From Psychromonas sp. 14N.309.X.WAT.B.A12 (lineage in GTDB: Bacteria; Pseudomonadota; Gammaproteobacteria; Enterobacterales; Psychromonadaceae), in NCBI RefSeq assembly GCF_030397575.1, contig NZ_JAPNXS010000011.1, positions 1-64,000 of the forward strand: a stretch of DNA of 64,000 bases, given 5' to 3'. Of this stretch, positions 58,924-64,000 are shown in pieces. Below the pieces are notes generated by a model, which was given only the letters and a program-made list of their open reading frames with translations, did not search any database and was not told where the DNA came from. Numbering within the stretch: the first letter of the stretch is position 1; each line of letters begins with the position of its first letter. The position numbers and the translations under genes are program-made.

Positions 58924-60183
58924 ATGGATAGTAAAAATGATTTCCCACTAAGTGCTGTGCCAGCTGACCAACGTAAAGGGCTATGGTCAATGATGTCAGT
59001 ATTACTTGGTTTCACCTTTTTTACCGCTACGATGTGGGCGGGAGGTAGCTTAGGAACAGCATTTAATTTTAGTGAAATTTTAGGGATTGTTTTCATCGGC
59101 AACCTTTTATTGGGCAGTTACGCAGCAGGCCTGGCATATGTTGCCTTTAAAACCGGTTTAAATACGGTTTTACTGGGACGATATAGCTTTGGACTTCAGG
59201 GCAGCAAATTATCTGATTTTGTGCTCGGCTTTACACAAATTGGTTGGTATGCATGGGGCACAGCAACCATTGCTATTATTTTAGTTAAACTACTGGATTT
59301 ACCTAGTGCATGGTCGACGCCTTTAATGATCCTATTTGGATTTGGTTTCTGTATTAGCGCCTCAATTGGCTATAAAGCGCTAGAAATATTATCTAAAGTA
59401 TCTGTTCCTCTCATGTTGTTCCTTATCGGACTATGCTTTTATAAAGGTTTAATTGATGTTGGAGGCATTGGTGAATTAATCGCTAAACAGCCCACCGAAA
59501 GTATGACAATAGGTGCAGCAATTACAGTAGTATTTGGTACTTTTGTTAGTGGCGGTACACAAGCAACAAACTGGAGTCGCTTTGCAAAATCAGGAAAAAT
59601 AGCCGTTTTAGCAACTTTAGCAGCTTTCTTTATCGGTAATGGTTTAATGGTTTTTGTGGGTGCATTTGGCGCGCTAGTTTACCAACAATCAGATATCGTT
59701 GACGTACTAGTATCACAAGGCTTTATGATAGCGGCAGTTATCATGTTATTTACTAATATTTGGACGACTCAAGATAACACTATCTACAATTTTGCAGCGG
59801 CTGGTTGTAACTTACTACGTACAGAAAAACGTAAACTCATTACCATTATCGGTGCTGCAATAGGTACAGTGATGGCGATTATGGGAATGTATAACATGCT
59901 GATCCCATTTCTTATCTTACTAGGCACTTTTATCCCACCTATCGGCGCTATCATCATGACCGATTTTTGGGTTCGCTTTCGTGGAAATATGCCAGGGCTC
60001 TCAGAAATCAATCTACCACAATATAATATGCAGGGTATATTTGCCTATATTATCGGTTCGGCAGCAGCTTATTTTTCACCATGGATTGCACCATTAGTAG
60101 GTATCGTCGTTGCCTCATTGGCCTACTGTCTTTTATTGTATATAAATTCAACAAAATCAAAAACAGTACAAGGCGCCCACTAG
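58924..60183 (+). CDS. codB: Cytosine permease
   Basis: 419 residues, twelve membrane helices, NCS1 family of nucleobase-cation symporters; E. coli CodB has the same length. It imports cytosine to feed the deaminase encoded two genes downstream. Its stop codon is followed directly by the start of the PucR-type gene, so translation is coupled. Confidence 0.95.
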   Translation: MDSKNDFPLSAVPADQRKGLWSMMSVLLGFTFFTATMWAGGSLGTAFNFSEILGIVFIGNLLLGSYAAGLAYVAFKTGLNTVLLGRYSFGLQGSKLSDFVLGFTQIGWYAWGTATIAIILVKLLDLPSAWSTPLMILFGFGFCISASIGYKALEILSKVSVPLMLFLIGLCFYKGLIDVGGIGELIAKQPTESMTIGAAITVVFGTFVSGGTQATNWSRFAKSGKIAVLATLAAFFIGNGLMVFVGAFGALVYQQSDIVDVLVSQGFMIAAVIMLFTNIWTTQDNTIYNFAAAGCNLLRTEKRKLITIIGAAIGTVMAIMGMYNMLIPFLILLGTFIPPIGAIIMTDFWVRFRGNMPGLSEINLPQYNMQGIFAYIIGSAAAYFSPWIAPLVGIVVASLAYCLLLYINSTKSKTVQGAH

Positions 60184-61347
60184 ATGATCAAAGCTCAGTC
60201 ACTTTCACTTATACCAGGACTTGAAGAAATAACGTTACGAGCAGGCGAGCAAGGGGGGGAGAACGTAATTCGTTGGCCCTACGTTGCAGAAAATAACGAT
60301 ATTGGAGACTGGATAAGTGGCGGTGAACTGATTTTTGTTACTGGCTTAAATTGGCAATGGCAAACAGAAGATTTTATTCAGCTAATTAATCTCGGGAAAC
60401 AAAAACAAGCTAGTGGATTAGTTATTTTAACCAATTCACCTTATATAAAAAGCATACCCGAACAAGTCCTAACATTAGCCAATCAACTCAGCTTCCCTGT
60501 CTTTGAACAACCTTACTCGTTACCCATGGTCAAAGTGACTGAACTACTCTCTAATTCCATTATTAAGTCAGACCTTGCACACCAGTCAACACGGGCCTTA
60601 ATGGAACATTTATTAACAAGCTCTAGCCCAGCTGAAATGACACTTATAAAAGCTGTAGAGTTTGGTATCAATACTACTGGAGCTTTCTCTATTGCAATGG
60701 TCGTTCCTAAGCGCCTTCAAAAAGGCGACCTCAGCCACTGTCAATTTTTGTTAAATAAATTTTTATCCGATCATCAAAGTGAATTTCCATTATTAGAATA
60801 TCATCAAGGTTGGTTATTATCACTTCCGTCACAGCTAGAACAGCAAGAACAAAGCCTCACGAAATGGAAGGCACTATACAAAATACTTAATCAACAAGGG
60901 GTTAGTTGTAACATTGGTGTTAGCGAGGGTCAGGGATTACAGCAATTACGCAGAGCAGCACTACAAGCAATACAGACAGCAGACTTTGCACTCTACCAGG
61001 AAACTAATCATGTATTCCATTACCAAGATCTAGGTATTCTTCAATTATTTTCTGGGATAGAAGACTATGCGCAATTAAACCTTTTTTGCCAAAACAACTT
61101 AGGGGATCTCTATAACCGTTTTGATAAACAATCAGACCTCTTAAAAAATACACTAAGCTGTTATTTTAAAAACCTTGGATCAGCAAGACAAACCGCGGCC
61201 GCCCTCAAAATTCATCGCAACACATTAACTCACCGTTTAAAACGCATTGAAATACTGACAGGCAACAACCTTAGTGATGTACAACAACGCCTATGCTTAC
61301 AAAACGCATTAGCAATGGAAAGGTTAATTTTAACCAAGCCTATTTAA
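60184..61347 (+). CDS. PucR-family transcriptional regulator of cytosine use
   Basis: 387 residues. The N-terminal PucR domain (about 1-120) senses a purine- or pyrimidine-like ligand; the C-terminal helix-turn-helix (about 325-385: ARQTAAALKIHRNTLTHRLKRIE) binds DNA. It sits between codB and codA, so it most likely controls this operon. In E. coli codBA uses PurR and Nac, so a PucR gene inside the operon is a different arrangement. Confidence 0.88.
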   Translation: MIKAQSLSLIPGLEEITLRAGEQGGENVIRWPYVAENNDIGDWISGGELIFVTGLNWQWQTEDFIQLINLGKQKQASGLVILTNSPYIKSIPEQVLTLANQLSFPVFEQPYSLPMVKVTELLSNSIIKSDLAHQSTRALMEHLLTSSSPAEMTLIKAVEFGINTTGAFSIAMVVPKRLQKGDLSHCQFLLNKFLSDHQSEFPLLEYHQGWLLSLPSQLEQQEQSLTKWKALYKILNQQGVSCNIGVSEGQGLQQLRRAALQAIQTADFALYQETNHVFHYQDLGILQLFSGIEDYAQLNLFCQNNLGDLYNRFDKQSDLLKNTLSCYFKNLGSARQTAAALKIHRNTLTHRLKRIEILTGNNLSDVQQRLCLQNALAMERLILTKPI

Positions 61348-61378
61348 GTAGAATTAAAAATAGTAATTAGGAAAATAT

Positions 61379-62626
61379 ATGAAAATAGTTAATGCTCGCT
61401 TACGTGGAAAATCAGAACTGTTCACCCTTAGCTGCGAAAAAGGTAAATTCAAAAAAATTGTCCAACAAGCAGACACGGTAACAGATACACAAGCAGATAT
61501 TGACGCTAAAGGTAACTTGTTATGTGCCCCCTTTGTTGAACCTCATATCCACTTAGATGCAGTATTAACTGCAGGCCAGCCGAATTGGAATATGAGTGGT
61601 ACGTTATTTGAAGGAATTGAACGTTGGAGTGAACGTAAATCGATGTTGAGTCACGAAGATGTTCAAAAGCGCGTATTAAAATCCGTAGAATTATTACTCG
61701 CTAATGGCGTGCAATATATCCGAACTCATGTCGATGTCACAGATCCAGATTTAGTGGCTTTGAAAGCGATTCATGATTTACGAGAAAAATTATCACCTTA
61801 CCTTGAACTACAAATTGTTGCTTTTCCACAAGAAGGCATAATGTCTTTCCCAAATGGCAAAGTATTAATGGAAAAGTCTTTGCAATACGTTGATGTTATT
61901 GGTGGTATTCCTCATTTTGAATACACACGAGAATACGGTGTAGAGTCTATGAAATGGGTTATCGAACTGGCACAAAAACACAACAAACTAGTCGATGTAC
62001 ACTGCGATGAAATTGATGATGGTGCATCACGATTTTTAGAAGTATTAGCTACAGAAGCTTTAGAGAAAGGCATTGGTTCAAGAGTTACTGCAAGCCATAC
62101 TACAGCAATGCACTCTTATAATAATGCTTACTGTAGCAAGCTATTCCGTTTACTTAAAAAATCTAAAATCAACTTTGTATCTTGCCCTACGGAAAGCCTG
62201 CACCTTAATGGTAGATTTGACTCTTATCCGAAAATTCGAGGTATTACACGTGTAAAAGAAATTCGTGATGCTGGTATGAATATTTGTTTCGCCGAAGATT
62301 CTATACAAGATCCTTGGTACACATTAGGTAACGGTAAACTTTTACGGGTATTAGACTCAGGTATTCATGCGTGCCATATGATGGGTTACGAAGACTTATC
62401 AACAGCCTTAGACCTTATTACCGATAATGGAGCTAAAACACTTAATGTCACCGATCGCTATGGTATTGAAACAGATAAGCCAGCTAACTTTATCATTCTT
62501 GAAGGTTACGATGACGCTAATGTAATACAACGCCAAGGTGAGGTGTTATGGTCGATTCGAGAAGGTAAGGTATTAACTTGCCGCCAACCAAGTGTCCTTA
62601 CCCAACAAGTAAAATTAGGCCTTTAA
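61379..62626 (+). CDS. codA: Cytosine deaminase
   Basis: Converts cytosine to uracil and ammonia. 415 residues (E. coli CodA 427). Amidohydrolase metal sites are visible: EPHIHLDA (near 56), the HCDEIDD motif (near 208) with the catalytic Glu, SHTTAMHS (near 239) and the Asp in CFAEDSIQDPW (near 310). With codB and the PucR regulator it forms a pyrimidine-salvage operon. Confidence 0.96.
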   Translation: MKIVNARLRGKSELFTLSCEKGKFKKIVQQADTVTDTQADIDAKGNLLCAPFVEPHIHLDAVLTAGQPNWNMSGTLFEGIERWSERKSMLSHEDVQKRVLKSVELLLANGVQYIRTHVDVTDPDLVALKAIHDLREKLSPYLELQIVAFPQEGIMSFPNGKVLMEKSLQYVDVIGGIPHFEYTREYGVESMKWVIELAQKHNKLVDVHCDEIDDGASRFLEVLATEALEKGIGSRVTASHTTAMHSYNNAYCSKLFRLLKKSKINFVSCPTESLHLNGRFDSYPKIRGITRVKEIRDAGMNICFAEDSIQDPWYTLGNGKLLRVLDSGIHACHMMGYEDLSTALDLITDNGAKTLNVTDRYGIETDKPANFIILEGYDDANVIQRQGEVLWSIREGKVLTCRQPSVLTQQVKLGL

Positions 62627-62636
62627 GTTTATTTCT

Positions 62637-62662
62637 GGAGTATGCATTAATCAACATGCTCC
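62637..62662 (+). terminator. Hairpin after codA
   Basis: GGAGTATG (62637-62644) pairs with CATGCTCC (62655-62662) with one G-U. It lies 11 bases beyond the stop and has no T-run. Confidence 0.45.
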
Positions 62663-62711
62663 AATACCCTATCCTTGTTATATTCGATAAAACATAATTT
62701 CAAGCACTTAA

Positions 62712-62723
62712 GTAACCGGTTAC
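62712..62723. promoter_or_regulatory. LacI-family operator GTAACCGGTTAC
   Basis: A perfect 12-bp palindrome with the central CG of LacI/GalR operators, 78 bases before the LacI-type gene. Autoregulation and control of the nearby beta-glucosidase are likely. Confidence 0.7.
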
Positions 62724-62801
62724 ATTGAAAATACTTATACTGTATTATTTCCTTTCCGGCATAAATAATGCCTATTTTTATTTGATGAAGTAGGACGGTA
62801 A

Positions 62802-63800
62802 ATGAGTACGATTCTAGATGTATGTAAGCTCGCAGGTGTATCAAAAGCAACTGTTTCTCGCGTTGTAAATGGCACAGGACAAGTTAAAGAATCAACTCGA
62901 GAAAAAGTGTTTTCAGCAATGCAATCTTTAGGTTATAGACCAAACCGATTAGCACAAGCTCTAGCAACCAATAAAACCCATACCATTGGCTTAGTGGTCT
63001 CTGATTTTGATGGCATTCATTTCGGGTCATTACTCAAACAAGCCGCAGCCAGTGCTGAATTTGCTAAAAAGCAATTGATTGTTACCGATGGCCATAACGA
63101 TCCTAATTATGAATATGAGATGATCATGCAATTAGAAGCGCAGTGCGATGCAGTAATACTTTATAGTCGCACCTTAACAGATGATCATATTCAGCGTTTA
63201 CATCAACAATTAACCATTCCTATTGTTGTTATTAATCGAGACTTACCTGAGCAACTTTTCCATTCTGTTTCCTTTCAACAGGAAGATGCAGTTAAATTAA
63301 TGATGGGGCATCTATTGGATAATGGACATCGTCAAATAGCTTGTATTACAGGTCATATGATGAACCCAACCGGCGTAGCTCGGCTTAATGGGTACAAACA
63401 CTCTTTAGCAGAACTCGGTGTCGAGTTTAATGAAAAATTAGTAAGAAATGGTGATTACCATATGAAAAGTGGTTATCAAGCCTGTAAAGAGCTCATTCAT
63501 GATGGTATTTCGTTTACGGCAATCATTGCTTTTAATGACTGTATGGCACTAGGTGCATTAAGAGCTCTGACTGAAGTAGGCATAAAAGTGCCAGAGCAAA
63601 TATCTATTATTGGTATAGACGATGATCCTGTATCAGAGTTTTTCACCCCAAGATTGACGACAGTAAAATTACCTATCGCAGATATGACCAAACAAGCCGT
63701 AGAGTTAGCCATTACCCTGTGTGATGAAACTAAAGCAACGCATTCTTACCAATATAAGGGGCAGCTCATTGAAAGAGAATCGGTCATGCCTGTTAAGTAG
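62802..63800 (+). CDS. LacI-family transcriptional regulator
   Basis: 332 residues. N-terminal helix-turn-helix and hinge (ILDVCKLAGVSKATVSRVVNGTG...NRLAQALA, 4-58), then a periplasmic-binding-protein fold sensing a sugar. It resembles AscG-like repressors of beta-glucoside genes. It faces a GH1 beta-glucosidase gene on the opposite strand, whose operon it may control. The ligand is not readable. Confidence 0.9.
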   Translation: MSTILDVCKLAGVSKATVSRVVNGTGQVKESTREKVFSAMQSLGYRPNRLAQALATNKTHTIGLVVSDFDGIHFGSLLKQAAASAEFAKKQLIVTDGHNDPNYEYEMIMQLEAQCDAVILYSRTLTDDHIQRLHQQLTIPIVVINRDLPEQLFHSVSFQQEDAVKLMMGHLLDNGHRQIACITGHMMNPTGVARLNGYKHSLAELGVEFNEKLVRNGDYHMKSGYQACKELIHDGISFTAIIAFNDCMALGALRALTEVGIKVPEQISIIGIDDDPVSEFFTPRLTTVKLPIADMTKQAVELAITLCDETKATHSYQYKGQLIERESVMPVK

Positions 63801-63812
63801 ATTTCAATAAAT

Positions 63813-63846
63813 AAAAAAGCCTACTATCTTCACTGATAATAGGCTT
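63813..63846. terminator. Bidirectional terminator between lacI-type and GH1 genes
   Basis: AAGCCTACTATC (63817-63828) and GATAATAGGCTT (63835-63846) pair with one mismatch; the minus strand ends in TTTTTT. Confidence 0.8.
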
Positions 63847-63866
63847 AAGAACATAAAAGTCGCTGT

Positions 63867-64000
63867 TTAAATATCTTCTCCACGATGAGCAATCACACTT
63901 TTATACCAATAAAATGACGCTTTTTTCTCGCGTTTTAAATCGTTTTTATGATCCACATAAATAAAGCCATATTGTTTTTTATAGCCGTTTAACCAACTTA
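63867..64000 (-). CDS. GH1 beta-glucosidase or 6-phospho-beta-glucosidase, C-terminal end
   Basis: The last 44 codons before the stop at 63867-63869 read as the C-terminus of a glycoside hydrolase family 1 enzyme (LNGYKKQYGFIYVD, then KASFYWYKSVIAHRGEDI). The rest is outside the window. The Tyr-Lys-rich tail fits phospho-beta-glucosidases such as AscB or BglA, but phosphate specificity cannot be told from it. It converges on the LacI-type regulator gene. Confidence 0.85.
   Translation of the reverse strand, partial: SWLNGYKKQYGFIYVDHKNDLKREKKASFYWYKSVIAHRGEDI

Overview
The window reads as chromosome of a marine, AT-rich gammaproteobacterium of the Psychromonas/Alteromonadales/Vibrio kind. 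The pointers are enterobacterial-type housekeeping proteins of near-identical length to E. coli (MetH 1227 aa, LdhA 329 aa, PckA 539 aa, LexA with a canonical SOS box), a complete type II secretion operon, a PL7 alginate lyase, a LapA-like adhesin, a CsrB-type regulatory RNA, a PEP-CTERM-like surface protein and NhaP-type ion transport. The genus is inferred from gene content only. No rRNA, tRNA, phage, transposase or CRISPR was seen.

Layout. 1-1093: start of a giant repetitive adhesin on the minus strand, carrying a LapG-type TAAG cleavage motif and 99-residue repeats. 1484-7103: metH and metA, both minus, with a MetR-type site before metH and tandem MetJ boxes before metA; nearly 1 kb between them holds no gene. 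7325-9281: GNAT acetyltransferase, SCO1/SenC, lexA with its SOS operators. 9334-20570: gspC-N type II secretion operon on the minus strand, tightly packed. 21063-24153: hslR-hslO and pckA. 24314-33904: CAP-domain lipoprotein, ScsD/ScsB-like thiol relay, ldhA, a small methyltransferase, a phosphoribosyltransferase, acpH, a DMT exporter, a GNAT and an unknown exported protein. 33368-35166: SutR-like regulator divergent from a BenE-type transporter with a shared dyad operator. 35163-38434: methyltransferase, PEP-CTERM-like protein, Cys-rich small protein, zinc-ribbon protein. 38560-39012: csrB-like RNA on the minus strand with about 22 AGGA motifs. 39428-48845: NhaP antiporter, a degenerate HD-GYP sensor, a GreA/B-like factor, a Tat-exported PLP enzyme, and a binding protein paired with a GGDEF-EAL protein. 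48895-57284: FrnE-like DsbA, MATE pump, alginate lyase, an MFS protein with a long helical-repeat tail, poxB. 57646-64000: sulfotransferase, codB-pucR-codA cytosine operon, a LacI-family regulator and the end of a GH1 beta-glucosidase.

The genes suggest a facultative marine heterotroph. T2SS is a plausible export route for the alginate lyase. LdhA, PoxB and PckA handle pyruvate, lactate and gluconeogenesis. Several elements bear on the sessile/motile switch: an adhesin with a protease-release motif, a CsrA-titrating RNA, an intact GGDEF-EAL protein and a degenerate HD-GYP protein. The least explained items are the MFS protein with a C-terminal array of Pro-initiated helices, the inactive-looking HD-GYP sensor, the adhesin with an abbreviated retention module, and a dispersed MITE-like repeat present in three copies.
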